Assembly: GCF_000153125.2 (NCBI RefSeq)
Contig: NZ_CM002299.1
Span: 1,487,075-1,551,074, forward strand
Length of the DNA: 64,000 nt
Direction of reading: 5' to 3'
Source of the DNA: Congregibacter litoralis KT71
GTDB lineage: Bacteria; Pseudomonadota; Gammaproteobacteria; Pseudomonadales; Halieaceae
Below the pieces are notes generated by a model that was given only the letters and a program-made list of their open reading frames with translations, searched no databases and had not been told where the DNA came from. Each line of letters begins with the position of its first letter. Within the stretch, counting starts at the first letter, position 1. This document shows positions 26,256 through 35,786 of this stretch, in pieces. Both the position numbers and the translations under genes were made by a program.

Positions 26256-27403
26256 TCAGCGGCGCTGAATGCTTTGACCCCAGCCCCCGAGGTCATCTTG
26301 ATCTCCTCGTCGCGGGTAGCGAGGTGGTGGCCATGGGAGAGTCGGGATCCTTCGATGCCGTCGGGGAGCTTGCGGAAGCGGAGCGCGTCGACGCCCGCGG
26401 CAAGCTTCTGATGCCCGGGATCGTCGATGCGCTCACGCACCCCTGTGGCGGCGGTGGTGAGGGCGGTTTTGGCAACCGCACCGCGGAGATCGATGTAGAA
26501 ACCTTTGTGCGCGCGGGAGTTACCGCACCGGTGGGCGCCCTGGGTACCGATTCCATCGGGCGCTCTCTTGAGGTGCTTTACGGCAATGTCATGGGCATGC
26601 GCCGCCAGGGATTGAACGCCTTTATGTTGAGTGGCGCCTACCGCGTGCCCGCGCCGAGCCTTACGGGGGATATTGCCCGCGATGTTTATCTCGTGTCGCC
26701 GGTGGTGGGCGTCGGAGAAGTCGCCATCGCCGATCATCGAGGTACGCAGCCCACGGCGCAGGAGCTTCGGCGCCTCGCTGCGGAGACGCAACTTGGCGGC
26801 ATCCTCGCGGGCGAGGGTGGCACGGTGCTTGTGCATGTGGGTGCCGGTGAATCGCGGCTCAAGCTGCTTCGGGACGCCCTGGAGGGTAGTGACCTGTCAC
26901 CCTCAGTCTTGTATCCCACCCACGTTAATCGCTCCACCGCCTTGTTGGATGAGGCGGCGGACTGGGCCCTGCGAGGCGGTTTTGTGGATATCACGGTGTC
27001 CACAACCCCGGAGCTTATCGCAGCGGGGGACATCACCTCAGAGCGGGCACTGCGTCGCCTGTTGGAAGCGGGGGCGCCGGCAGAGAAAATCACCTTGTCC
27101 TCGGACGCCGGGGGCTCGCTGCCTGTTTATGTGGACGGCGAACTGGTGGGTTTGACTGCCGCATCTCCGGATTCCCTGCCGGAACTGCTCCTGAGCCTTC
27201 ATAGCGAGAACCCGGATCTCTTTCCTGTAGCCTTGGCAGGCATGACCCGAAATCCCGCAGCGGCCCTGAAACTTGCGGATGCGGGAGCTATTGCCGTTGG
27301 GGGGCGCGCCGATCTCTTGCTCCTGGATCCCGCTGCGGGCGCCGTCGAGTCGGTGATGGCGGGAGGGCAGTGGTTACTCCGCCGGGGTGAATTCCTGCTC
27401 TAG
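26246..27403 (+). CDS. Isoaspartyl dipeptidase homologue with altered metal ligands
   Basis: A 385-residue amidohydrolase related to isoaspartyl dipeptidase IadA, which would split the beta-Asp-Arg released by cyanophycinase. Family features are PGIVDALTHPCGGGGEGG, GALGTDSIGRS, MLSGAYRVP, VAIADHRGT, VHVGAGESRLK, PTHVNRS and LSSDAGGS. Compared with E. coli IadA from memory, the first His of the HxH metal pair is Leu (ALTH) and the position of the carboxylated bridging Lys appears to be Glu (GEVAIADHR). The later His, Asp, Tyr and Arg residues are kept. It overlaps the preceding gene by 10 bp. Activity may be mononuclear, changed or lost. Confidence 0.82.
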   Translation: MYVISGAECFDPSPRGHLDLLVAGSEVVAMGESGSFDAVGELAEAERVDARGKLLMPGIVDALTHPCGGGGEGGFGNRTAEIDVETFVRAGVTAPVGALGTDSIGRSLEVLYGNVMGMRRQGLNAFMLSGAYRVPAPSLTGDIARDVYLVSPVVGVGEVAIADHRGTQPTAQELRRLAAETQLGGILAGEGGTVLVHVGAGESRLKLLRDALEGSDLSPSVLYPTHVNRSTALLDEAADWALRGGFVDITVSTTPELIAAGDITSERALRRLLEAGAPAEKITLSSDAGGSLPVYVDGELVGLTAASPDSLPELLLSLHSENPDLFPVALAGMTRNPAAALKLADAGAIAVGGRADLLLLDPAAGAVESVMAGGQWLLRRGEFLL

Positions 27404-27564
27404 GCGTTTTGCGTAGTATTTCGCACTACCTGATTTTCAGGGCTTTTTGGTCTATCATGATGTGACGCACCGGCTGACCGTGCGTCAACATCGTCAGCAC
27501 ACAGTTGCGCGGAGCCGTGAACTCTCCGCGTAGTGAATGAAAATCTGCTGACGGATTGCCAGAC

Positions 27565-28836
27565 ATGACCTTCGACGCCCTGGGCCTTTCACCAAATCTG
27601 GTGAAAGCCGCAAACGACCGCGGTTACAGTCAACCCACACCGATACAGACAAAAGCCGTCCCCCTGGTTCTCGACGGACAGGACGTCCTTGCCGCGGCCC
27701 AGACGGGCACCGGCAAAACCGCCGCCTTTGTACTTCCTATTTTGCAGCGCCTGGCCTTTGTAGGCGGGGCGCGAGGCAGACAGGTGCGGACGCTGGTCCT
27801 CACGCCCACCCGCGAACTCGCCTCCCAGGTCCACGACTCCGTGCTCACCTACGGCCGGTATCTCGATCTGCGCAGTGCCGTAGTGTTTGGGGGCGTAAGA
27901 GCGGAACCACAGATCGAAGCCCTGGAGCCTGGCGTTGATGTTCTCGTTGCGACCCCGGGACGACTCCTGGATCTGGCACAGCAGGGTTATGTGGATTTTT
28001 CTGCGCTGGAGGTGCTGGTGCTCGACGAGGCGGATCGCATGCTGGATATGGGGTTCATCCATGACATGCGTCGAATTATCGAGATGCTGCCCATCAACCG
28101 GCAAACCCTGATGTTCTCCGCAACCTTTTCCCAGGAAATCCGATCCCTGGCGGCGCGCTATCTGGTGGAGCCCGTATCCGTGGACGTAGCACCGGCGAAC
28201 AGCACTACGGAACTCGTTGAGCAAAAAGCCTACGCGGTCGATCCCGAACACAAGAGTGATCTCCTCATGCACTTGTTCCGGGAGGGCGAGTGGGGCCAGG
28301 CGCTGGTGTTCTGTCGCACCAAGCATGGCGCGAATCAGCTCAGCAAAGCCTTACTCAACGCAGGTTTTGCGGCGGCACCGATACACGGTAACAAAAGTCA
28401 GAATGCCCGCCAGCGTGCGCTGGACGCCTTCAAGAAGGGCGACTTGCAGTTATTGATTGCTACGGACCTTGCGGCCCGGGGTCTGGATATTGATCAGTTG
28501 CCCGAGGTGGTGAACTTCGACTTGCCCTCGGTGCCCCAGGACTATGTGCATCGCATCGGTCGCACGGGCCGGGCCGGTGCCACCGGTCGCTCCCATTCCC
28601 TGGTGAGCGCGGACGATGAGCCCCTCCTGCGGGCTATCGAGGTCCTGATACGACGGGAAATCCCCATGGAGCACGTTTCTGGGTTTGAGCCTACGGACCG
28701 GCCGCCGTCCTCACACAACACAGGAGACCGCGAGGACAGGGGGCGGAAGACGCCCGGCTCCGCGCCCCGGGACGCTGCTGTAGCCCGTCGCTCCCGTGAG
28801 CCTGGCGGCTCCTCGTCCTGGAAAAAATCGGCCTGA
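27565..28836 (+). CDS. rhlE: DEAD-box RNA helicase, RhlE type
   Basis: A 423-residue ATP-dependent RNA helicase acting in ribosome or RNA turnover processes. All DEAD motifs are present: Q motif [20 protein letters not shown] with [36 protein letters not shown], and [15 protein letters not shown] short basic Arg/Ser/Gly-rich tail follows (about residues 375-423), as in RhlE proteins. The ATG at 27565 gives the family start [10 protein letters not shown]; an upstream TTG would add three residues. The 161-bp leader contains two short hairpins (GACGCAC with GTGCGTC near 27466-27488, GCGGAG with CTCCGC), which could be a structured 5' UTR. Confidence 0.93.
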   Translation: MTFDALGLSPNLVKAANDRGYSQPTPIQTKAVPLVLDGQDVLAAAQTGTGKTAAFVLPILQRLAFVGGARGRQVRTLVLTPTRELASQVHDSVLTYGRYLDLRSAVVFGGVRAEPQIEALEPGVDVLVATPGRLLDLAQQGYVDFSALEVLVLDEADRMLDMGFIHDMRRIIEMLPINRQTLMFSATFSQEIRSLAARYLVEPVSVDVAPANSTTELVEQKAYAVDPEHKSDLLMHLFREGEWGQALVFCRTKHGANQLSKALLNAGFAAAPIHGNKSQNARQRALDAFKKGDLQLLIATDLAARGLDIDQLPEVVNFDLPSVPQDYVHRIGRTGRAGATGRSHSLVSADDEPLLRAIEVLIRREIPMEHVSGFEPTDRPPSSHNTGDREDRGRKTPGSAPRDAAVARRSREPGGSSSWKKSA

Positions 28837-28930
28837 ACACGGCCTAAGATCTCCTTCGGCAGCGCACGTTTTCCCTACTCCCTATCTGTGTTTAACTTGC
28901 AGAACGTCAACGAATTGCAGGAGTAAAGCG

Positions 28931-30037
28931 ATGAAAACACGCGCGGCGGTAGCGCTGGGTGCAGGAAAACCTCTTGAGATCATGGATGTCGATCTGGAGG
29001 GTCCGCGCGCCGGCGAGGTGCTTGTGGAAATCAAGGCCACGGGCGTGTGCCATACGGATGCGTTTACCTTGTCCGGCGATGATCCCGAGGGCGCTTTTCC
29101 GGCGATTCTTGGACACGAAGGCGCGGGCATCGTTGTAGAGACAGGGCCCGGGGTCACGGGGCTGGAGCCTGGCGATCATGTTATTCCCCTGTACACCCCC
29201 GAATGTCGCGAGTGCGACTTCTGTCTGAATCCAAAGACCAATCTCTGCCAGGCGATTCGCGAGACCCAGGGCCAGGGGGTGATGCCCGATGGGAGCAGCC
29301 GCTTTTCCCTGAATGGCAAACCCTTGCTTCATTACATGGGTTGTTCGACGTTTTCCAATTACACCGTGCTGCCCGAGATTTCTCTCGCAAAGGTGCGAAA
29401 GGACGCACCCTTCGAAAAAATCTGTTACATCGGTTGCGGCGTTACCACGGGCATTGGTGCCGTAGCCTTCACCATGAATGTGGAGGCCGGGGCCACGGTC
29501 GCCGTGTTTGGTCTGGGTGGGATTGGCTTGAACGTTGTGCAGGGTGCCCGAATGGTGGGCGCTTCACGCATCATTGGTATTGATCTGAATCCCGAGCGAG
29601 AAGCCCTTGGTCGGCAGTTTGGTATGACGGAGTTTGTGAATCCCCGGGACGTGGATGACATCGTCGGGCATCTGGTGGAGATCACCGGCGGTGGCGTGGA
29701 CTACAGCTTCGAATGTATTGGCAACGTTGATGTGATGCGTCAGGCCCTGGAGTGTTGCCACAAGGGCTGGGGCGAAAGCTGCATTGTCGGCGTCGCCGGC
29801 GCGGGCAAGGAGATTTCCACGCGACCATTTCAGCTCGTCACGGGCCGCAGTTGGCGGGGCACTGCCTTCGGGGGTGCGCGGGGGCGCACGGATGTGCCCC
29901 GGATCGTGGACTGGTACATGGATGGCCGAATTAACATTGATGATCTCATCACCCACACCATGCCCCTCGATGACATCAACCGGGCCTTTGATCTGATGCA
30001 TGCCGGCGAGAGCATCCGCTCCGTCGTGCTGTACTGA
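28931..30037 (+). CDS. frmA: S-(hydroxymethyl)glutathione dehydrogenase (class III ADH)
   Basis: A 368-residue zinc enzyme that oxidises the spontaneous glutathione-formaldehyde adduct to S-formylglutathione with NAD. The catalytic zinc Cys is in [13 protein letters not shown], the four structural zinc cysteines in [17 protein letters not shown], and the cofactor-binding loop is [14 protein letters not shown]. Class III signatures such as [15 protein letters not shown] and [14 protein letters not shown] are present. The ATG at 28931 has GGAG eight bases upstream; the open frame extends further but lacks support. It is followed by fghA after seven bases, so the two steps are co-expressed. Confidence 0.96.
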   Translation: MKTRAAVALGAGKPLEIMDVDLEGPRAGEVLVEIKATGVCHTDAFTLSGDDPEGAFPAILGHEGAGIVVETGPGVTGLEPGDHVIPLYTPECRECDFCLNPKTNLCQAIRETQGQGVMPDGSSRFSLNGKPLLHYMGCSTFSNYTVLPEISLAKVRKDAPFEKICYIGCGVTTGIGAVAFTMNVEAGATVAVFGLGGIGLNVVQGARMVGASRIIGIDLNPEREALGRQFGMTEFVNPRDVDDIVGHLVEITGGGVDYSFECIGNVDVMRQALECCHKGWGESCIVGVAGAGKEISTRPFQLVTGRSWRGTAFGGARGRTDVPRIVDWYMDGRINIDDLITHTMPLDDINRAFDLMHAGESIRSVVLY

Positions 30038-30044
30038 GGCCGCC

Positions 30045-30884
30045 ATGGAACGGGTATCAGCGGTACGCAGTTTTGGTGGACAGCAGTTGCGCTTCAAACA
30101 TGCGTCGGCGGTGCTCCGCTGCGACATGCATTTTTCCCTGTATCTGCCGCCCCAGGCAGCGACGGGGTCCGTGCCTCTCCTGACCTGGTTGTCGGGGCTG
30201 ACCTGTACCGACGAAAACTTTGTTCAGAAGGCCTGCGCGCAGCGGGCGGCGGCGGAACAGGGGGTTGCCATTCTCGCGCCCGATACCAGTCCCCGGGGGG
30301 AGGGAGTAGCCGATGACCCCGAGGGCAGCTGGGACCTGGGTCTCGGCGCCGGCTTCTATGTAAATGCCACGGAGGCCCCCTGGTCCGAGCATTACCACAT
30401 GTACGACTATGTGCTGGAGGAGTTGCCGGCGCTGGTTGCAGAGCAGCATTCTGTGGACCTGGAACGTCAAAGCATCTTTGGACACTCCATGGGAGGCCAC
30501 GGCGCTCTGAGCATCGCCCTCAGAAATCCCGAGCGCTTCCGCAGTGTTTCAGCATTCGCACCGATTTGCGCGCCCCTGCAATGTCCCTGGGGGGAGAAGG
30601 CGTTCTCCGCCTACCTGGGCATGGATCGTGAGCTGTGGGCATCCCACGACAGCTGCGAGCTGATTCGTCGTGCTACGTCGCATCTGCCCATGTTGGTGGA
30701 CCAGGGTGCTGAAGACAGTTTCTTCGAAGAGCAGCTCAAGACGCCGCTTCTAGCCGCAGCCTGTCAGGAAAGTGCCTACCCCGCGAACATTCGCATGCAG
30801 GAGGGCTACGACCACAGCTACTTTTTCATCGCGAGTTTTATGGACGAGCATGTTGCGTTTCACGCCGGACACTGCGCTCCCTGA
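30045..30884 (+). CDS. fghA: S-formylglutathione hydrolase
   Basis: A 279-residue alpha/beta hydrolase that releases formate and glutathione from S-formylglutathione, completing formaldehyde detoxification. The start MERVSAVRSFGGQQLRFKH, the TWLSGLTCTDENFVQKA segment and the nucleophile elbow GHSMGGHGAL (Ser near residue 147) are diagnostic. The acid and His lie in VDQGAEDSFFEEQLK and GYDHSYFFIASF. It directly follows frmA with a seven-base gap. Confidence 0.96.
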   Translation: MERVSAVRSFGGQQLRFKHASAVLRCDMHFSLYLPPQAATGSVPLLTWLSGLTCTDENFVQKACAQRAAAEQGVAILAPDTSPRGEGVADDPEGSWDLGLGAGFYVNATEAPWSEHYHMYDYVLEELPALVAEQHSVDLERQSIFGHSMGGHGALSIALRNPERFRSVSAFAPICAPLQCPWGEKAFSAYLGMDRELWASHDSCELIRRATSHLPMLVDQGAEDSFFEEQLKTPLLAAACQESAYPANIRMQEGYDHSYFFIASFMDEHVAFHAGHCAP

Positions 30885-30999
30885 GTCCCGTTTGCGGGCT
30901 GTCATTTACGGTCTATTTTGCTAAATCCCCGGGTCATTGAGTGGCCGCTACGGCCCCGTCAGTATCCGGGTCCCCGGTTTTTCATCCAGGAGTTCTACC

Positions 31000-32208
31000 A
31001 TGCCTCATTCCGCATTTATCTATGACGCCGTGCGCACCCCGCGAAGTAAAGGGAAGCCCGGTGGCAGCCTCCACGAGGTTAAGCCCCTTGATCTCGGTGC
31101 CGGCCTTCTCCGGGAACTGCAGCAGCGTCACGATCTCGACACCAGCTATGTAGACGATGTTGTGATGGGTTGCGTGACACCTATTGGTGAACAGGGGTCT
31201 GACATTGCAAAAATGCTTGTCCAGAACGCCGACTGGGATGAGTCCGTTGCCGGCGTGCAGCTCGATCGTTTCTGCGCTTCAGGCCTCGAGGCTGTCAATA
31301 TCGCCGCGCAGAAAGTCGCCTCGGGCTGGGAAGACCTGGTGGTGGCCGGCGGGGTGGAATGCATGTCCCGTGTTCCCATGGGATCCAACGGTGGTCCCAT
31401 GAGTTCAGATCCGGCTTTTGCCGCGAAAACCGGATTTGTGCCCCAGGGCATTGGCGCGGATACCATCGCTACCCTGGCGGGGTGGAGTCGCGAGGATGTG
31501 GATCGCTTCGCGGTGGAATCCCAGCGCCGTGCGGCCCACGCGCGGGACAATGGATACTTTGACAAGTCCGTAGTGCCGGTTCGGGACGAGTCCGGCCTGA
31601 CCATTCTTGAGAAAGATGACTTTATCAAGCCGGGCACTACCCTTGAGACCCTCGGCGGACTCAACGCCTCCTTCGAAATGATCGGCCAGTTTGGTTTTGA
31701 CGATGTCATTCTGCGCAAGTATCCGGTGCTCGATCATATCGATCACGTGCACACGCCGGGGAACTCCTCGGGCATTGTCGATGGCTCCAGCGCGGTGCTC
31801 ATTGGCAGTGAAAAAGCGGGTAAGGACCTCGGGCTGACACCCAGAGCCCGCATTGTGGCCACAGCAGTGCTGTCCACGGACCCCGTCATTATGCTCACCG
31901 GCCCGGGACCCGCTGCCAAAAAATGCCTCGAGAAAGCGGGATTGAAAAAAGAAGACATCGATCTCTGGGAGATCAATGAGGCTTTTGCATCCGTGGCTCT
32001 GCGCTACATGCAGGATCTGGGTATCGATCACGAAATCACCAATGTTAACGGTGGTGCTATCGCCATGGGGCATCCCCTGGGTGCCACCGGGGCCATGCTG
32101 GTCAGCACCATGCTGGATGAGCTGGAGCGCCGGGATTTGCGCCGCGCCATGCTGAGCCTCTGCGTGGGCGGTGGCATGGGAATTTCAACGATTATCGAGC
32201 GCGTTTAA
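31000..32208 (+). CDS. Acetyl-CoA C-acyltransferase (thiolase)
   Basis: A 402-residue thiolase that cleaves 3-ketoacyl-CoA with CoA in beta-oxidation (or condenses acetyl-CoA). The reactive Cys is in [12 protein letters not shown] near residue 92, the His in [16 protein letters not shown], and the second Cys in SLCVGGGMG. The ATG at 31000 follows a CAGGAGTT ribosome site. It starts a three-gene operon with the multifunctional FadB-like enzyme (26 bp later) and an SDR, so the degradative direction is likely. Chain-length specificity is not readable. Confidence 0.93.
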   Translation: MPHSAFIYDAVRTPRSKGKPGGSLHEVKPLDLGAGLLRELQQRHDLDTSYVDDVVMGCVTPIGEQGSDIAKMLVQNADWDESVAGVQLDRFCASGLEAVNIAAQKVASGWEDLVVAGGVECMSRVPMGSNGGPMSSDPAFAAKTGFVPQGIGADTIATLAGWSREDVDRFAVESQRRAAHARDNGYFDKSVVPVRDESGLTILEKDDFIKPGTTLETLGGLNASFEMIGQFGFDDVILRKYPVLDHIDHVHTPGNSSGIVDGSSAVLIGSEKAGKDLGLTPRARIVATAVLSTDPVIMLTGPGPAAKKCLEKAGLKKEDIDLWEINEAFASVALRYMQDLGIDHEITNVNGGAIAMGHPLGATGAMLVSTMLDELERRDLRRAMLSLCVGGGMGISTIIERV

Positions 32209-32234
32209 TCGCCAGGCGCTGAGGACAGAATTTT

Positions 32235-34382
32235 ATGACTATGCATTATGAAAAGGATGCCGATGGCATCGTCACGGTGACCATGGATATGACCGGGCCC
32301 GTGAACGCCATGAACGCCGAATTCCGCGAGGACTTTGGCGCGGTGGTCGACAAGCTGGAGGCGGAAGAGGGGCTCACAGGGGTTGTTGTCGCGTCGGCAA
32401 AGAAGGTGTTTTTTGCCGGGGGTGATCTCAATGATCTCGTCGCCGTGACACCGGATCGTCTTGAAGAGTTCATGGATGGCCTCGTGAGCACCAAGGGCAC
32501 CATGCGCCGTTTTGAGAAGCTGCCGGTACCCACGGTAGCGGCCATCAATGGCGCCGCCCTGGGGGGAGGCTTTGAGCTGTGTCTGGTGTGTAACCATCGC
32601 ATCGCCTGGAATCACAAGTCTGTGCAGCTGGGATTACCGGAAGTCACCCTGGGATTGTTGCCCGGCGGCGGTGGCGTCGTTCGCCTGACGAAACTGCTGG
32701 GTTTCGAAAAGGCCGCACCCTATCTCCTCGAAGGCAAGCGGGTGGCACCGGTGCAGGCACTGGATGCCGGCATGATTCACGAATTGGTGGCGGACAAGGA
32801 CAACCTGGTCACCAAGGCAAAAGCCTGGATCAAGGACAACAAAGATAATCCGGATGCGGCGGTGCAACCCTTCGATCAGAAAGGCTACAAGATTCCCGGC
32901 GGAGGCATTACCTCTCCCAAGATCGTACAGGCCGTTACCGGCGCTACGGCGATGCTCACGCAGAAGACCCGTGGCCTGTTGCCCGCGCCGGCTAAAATTC
33001 TGGACGTTGCGGCGCAGGCCCTGCGCCTAGATCTCGACACCGCACTCATGGTGGAATCCCGAGCCCTTGCCGCGCTTACGGTCACGCCGGAAGCCAAAAA
33101 CATGATCAGCACTTTTTTCTTTGGTTTGAACAAGGTTAACGGGGGAGCCAGTCGTCCCAAGGACGTGCCGGCGCAGAAGACCGAGAAGCTTGGCGTCCTC
33201 GGCGCGGGGATGATGGGACAGGGTATTGCCTATGTCTCGGCGATGGCCGGGATCGAAGTGATACTCAAGGACATCAGCATGGAAGCCGCAGAGAAAGGCA
33301 AAGCCTACTCTGAGAAGCTTCTGGACAAGCGTGTAGAGCGCGGCCGTCTGACTGTCGAGGGACGCGATGAAATCCTCGCCCGCATAAAGCCGACCGCCAG
33401 TGATGATGATCTGGCGGGCTGCGATCTCATTATTGAGGCGGTGTTTGAGAACATTGAGTTGAAGCACAAGATTACAGCGCAGCTCGAGGGTCAGCTCTGT
33501 GAGGGAGGCATCTGGGGTTCGAACACCTCGACGCTGCCCATCACCCAGCTTGCCGAGGGCTCCGGGAAGCCTGAGAATTTTGTGGGGATCCACTTCTTCT
33601 CCCCCGTGGACAAAATGCCCCTTGTGGAAATTATTGTAGGGGAGAAAACCTCCGACGTGGCGCTGGCGAAAGCCTTTGATTACACCCAGCAGATCAAGAA
33701 AACGCCCATTGTGGTGAATGACTCCCTGGGCTTCTTTACCTCTCGGACCTTTGGCACCTATCTGGATGAAGGTGTGCGCTTGCTTAGCGAGGGTGTCCAT
33801 CCGGTGCTTGTGGACAATATGGGCAAGGGTATCGGGATGCCCGTGGGTCCTCTGGCGGTGTTTGATGAAGTCAGCATGGAGCTGTCCCGGAAAGCCCAGG
33901 AGACCTGGAAGGAAATGGGTGTCGTGGACAAATGGGGCGACGGCACGATTATGCGCCAGGTCATCGACACGATGGTGGTGGAGCATGGTCGCGGCGGCCG
34001 GCACCACGGCGGCGGCTTCTATGAGTACCGTGAAGACGGCAGCAAAGCGATCTGGCCTCCGCTTTTTGATCTCTATTATAAATCCGACGTCTGTCTCCCC
34101 GAGTCCGATATCAAGGACCGGCTGTTGTTTCGCCAGGTGATCGAAGCCCTGAAGTGCCGGGAAACCGGCGTACTGCGCTCCGATGAGGATGGCAACATTG
34201 GCTCCATCATGGGTATCGGCGCGCCCGTGTGGACCGGCGGTCTGATTCAGTTTGTGGAAACCTATGGTTACGAGCGATTTGTTGCGCGCTGTCGGGCGTT
34301 GGAAGCCGCTTATGGCGAACGCTTTGCGACACCACAGATTGCCCTCGATCGCGCGGCAGAGCATGCACAGCAGGCCGCCTGA
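32235..34382 (+). CDS. FadB/FadJ-like enoyl-CoA hydratase / 3-hydroxyacyl-CoA dehydrogenase
   Basis: A 715-residue bifunctional beta-oxidation enzyme. The N-terminal crotonase domain (about 1-200) has ASAKKVFFAGGDLNDL and NGAALGGGFELCLVCNHRIA with the catalytic Glu in GLPEVTLGLLPGGGG. The dehydrogenase part starts near residue 318 with LGVLGAGMMGQGIAYVSA, followed by GCDLIIEAVFENIELK, SNTSTLPIT, FFSPVDKMPLVEII and two C-terminal dehydrogenase domains. It lies between the thiolase and an SDR on the same strand. Whether it is FadB- or FadJ-like cannot be decided by eye. Confidence 0.93.
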   Translation: MTMHYEKDADGIVTVTMDMTGPVNAMNAEFREDFGAVVDKLEAEEGLTGVVVASAKKVFFAGGDLNDLVAVTPDRLEEFMDGLVSTKGTMRRFEKLPVPTVAAINGAALGGGFELCLVCNHRIAWNHKSVQLGLPEVTLGLLPGGGGVVRLTKLLGFEKAAPYLLEGKRVAPVQALDAGMIHELVADKDNLVTKAKAWIKDNKDNPDAAVQPFDQKGYKIPGGGITSPKIVQAVTGATAMLTQKTRGLLPAPAKILDVAAQALRLDLDTALMVESRALAALTVTPEAKNMISTFFFGLNKVNGGASRPKDVPAQKTEKLGVLGAGMMGQGIAYVSAMAGIEVILKDISMEAAEKGKAYSEKLLDKRVERGRLTVEGRDEILARIKPTASDDDLAGCDLIIEAVFENIELKHKITAQLEGQLCEGGIWGSNTSTLPITQLAEGSGKPENFVGIHFFSPVDKMPLVEIIVGEKTSDVALAKAFDYTQQIKKTPIVVNDSLGFFTSRTFGTYLDEGVRLLSEGVHPVLVDNMGKGIGMPVGPLAVFDEVSMELSRKAQETWKEMGVVDKWGDGTIMRQVIDTMVVEHGRGGRHHGGGFYEYREDGSKAIWPPLFDLYYKSDVCLPESDIKDRLLFRQVIEALKCRETGVLRSDEDGNIGSIMGIGAPVWTGGLIQFVETYGYERFVARCRALEAAYGERFATPQIALDRAAEHAQQAA

Positions 34383-34422
34383 ATACCGCTCGATCACTAA
34401 TAGACAAAGGAGTTAAGCAAGC

Positions 34423-35193
34423 ATGGATATCAAGGGAAAAGTAGCGATTGTGACCGGCGGCGCCTCGGGACTGGGGGAGGCGACGGTGCGTCGCTATCAC
34501 GGCCTCGGTGCCCGGGTAGCGATTTTTGACATGAATGAGGCTCGGGGAGCGGCACTGGTAGAGGAGCTGGGCGAAGGCCTGCTTTATCGTCAGGTCAATG
34601 TTGCTGATGAGGAGCAGGTGGCCGCCGCTGTTGCCGCCACCGTTGAGGCCTTCGGCGCGGTGCACATCTGCAATAACTATGCGGGCATCGGTGATGCGGC
34701 AAAAACCGTCAGCCGCGGTGAGCCCGTGGAGCTTGCCCGCTTCAAGAAGGTGATCGATGTCAATCTCATCGGTACCTTCAACGTGCTGCGCCTTGTGGCG
34801 GCGCAGATGGCCAAGCAGGACCCCGTCACTGACGATGGTGGTCGTGGCGTGATTATCAATACCGCCTCCGTGGCAGCCTTTGAAGGGCAGGTGGGCCAGG
34901 CGGCCTACAGTGCCTCCAAAGGCGGCATCGTCGGAATGACCCTGCCCATTGCGCGGGACCTGGCCTCATTGGGAATACGTGTTAACACGATTGCACCGGG
35001 CCTGATTCACACGCCGCTGTTTGAGGCTATACCTAAAGAGGCCTACGACAGTCTCGCCGCGCAGCCGGTGTATCCCAAGCGTCTCGGTAGGCCTGATGAG
35101 ATTGCGCATCTTTCGCAGTACATCGTGGAGAATGATTACACCAACGGTGAAACCATCCGCATGGACGGCGCTATCCGCATGCAGCCTCGCTAG
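34423..35193 (+). CDS. SDR, 3-hydroxyacyl-CoA dehydrogenase type 2-like
   Basis: A 256-residue short-chain dehydrogenase. The NAD motif is TGGASGLGEATV, NYAG occupies the NNAG position, the catalytic Ser is in NTASVAAFEGQVGQ and the YxxxK pair in YSASKGG. The overall pattern, including AFEGQVGQAAYSASKGGIVGMTLPIARDL, resembles HSD17B10-type 3-hydroxyacyl-CoA dehydrogenases used for branched-chain or short acyl-CoA oxidation. It follows the FadB-like gene by 40 bp with an AAGGAG ribosome site. It is convergent with the phosphoribosyltransferase gene. Confidence 0.88.
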   Translation: MDIKGKVAIVTGGASGLGEATVRRYHGLGARVAIFDMNEARGAALVEELGEGLLYRQVNVADEEQVAAAVAATVEAFGAVHICNNYAGIGDAAKTVSRGEPVELARFKKVIDVNLIGTFNVLRLVAAQMAKQDPVTDDGGRGVIINTASVAAFEGQVGQAAYSASKGGIVGMTLPIARDLASLGIRVNTIAPGLIHTPLFEAIPKEAYDSLAAQPVYPKRLGRPDEIAHLSQYIVENDYTNGETIRMDGAIRMQPR

Positions 35194-35200
35194 AGGCTGC

Positions 35201-35770
35201 TCAGCTCGCGCTTTTCAGGCGCGCTTCGAGGGTCGTCGCAAGAGGGCCCTTGTTGTCGATAATCTCCTGCTGGGTAAGCCCTACCAATTCGTGGGGGAAC
35301 ACCAGCCAGGCGTCGGTTTCGTGAACAAAATAGTCCGGCGTGATATCCGTGACGTTCTTGGAGGGCTTGTACCAGGGCGTTGCCACACGCATGTTCTGCG
35401 GCATGTTGCGGCGACATTTGGAACTCATCTTGTCAAAGATCGCTTTGACACTGCGTCCTGAATCGAACACGTCATCGACGAGAAGCACGTCGTCGTTGGC
35501 ATTCACATTGTCGATGATGTAATCCAGGCCATGCACGCGCACGGTCTTATCCTGCTGGTTGATGCCGGTGTAGGAGGAGGTGCGAATGGCGATGTGGTCG
35601 GACTCAACGCCCACGTATTCGAGATACTCCTGGATCGCGATACCCACGGGAGCACCGCCGCGCCAGACGCCGATGATGAAATCGGGTCTGAAGCCGCTGG
35701 CGAATATCTTTTCACCCAGGCGAAAGGAATCCAGCAGCAGATCGTTCGCTGAGATATAGACTTTATCCAT
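35201..35770 (-). CDS. Purine-type phosphoribosyltransferase
   Basis: A 189-residue cytoplasmic type I phosphoribosyltransferase, probably converting hypoxanthine or guanine plus PRPP to the nucleotide. The PRPP loop VLLVDDVFDSGRSVKAIF (about residues 94-110) is clear, and GVWRGGAPVG matches the early PPi loop of hypoxanthine PRTs. The tail from about residue 140 (WYKPSKNVTDITPDYFVHETDAWLVFPHE) is shared with Gpt/xanthine-type enzymes. It lies 17 bp after the AzgA permease gene in a purine salvage operon, which supports a purine substrate. Confidence 0.85.
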   Translation of the reverse strand: MDKVYISANDLLLDSFRLGEKIFASGFRPDFIIGVWRGGAPVGIAIQEYLEYVGVESDHIAIRTSSYTGINQQDKTVRVHGLDYIIDNVNANDDVLLVDDVFDSGRSVKAIFDKMSSKCRRNMPQNMRVATPWYKPSKNVTDITPDYFVHETDAWLVFPHELVGLTQQEIIDNKGPLATTLEARLKSAS

Positions 35771-35786
35771 CAGTGCCAGGCCATGC

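Noticed and set aside
32885..34397. Long minus-strand open frames opposite the FadB-like gene
   Set aside because: The plus strand encodes a full, recognisable beta-oxidation enzyme; the antisense frames are a by-product of GC-rich codon bias.
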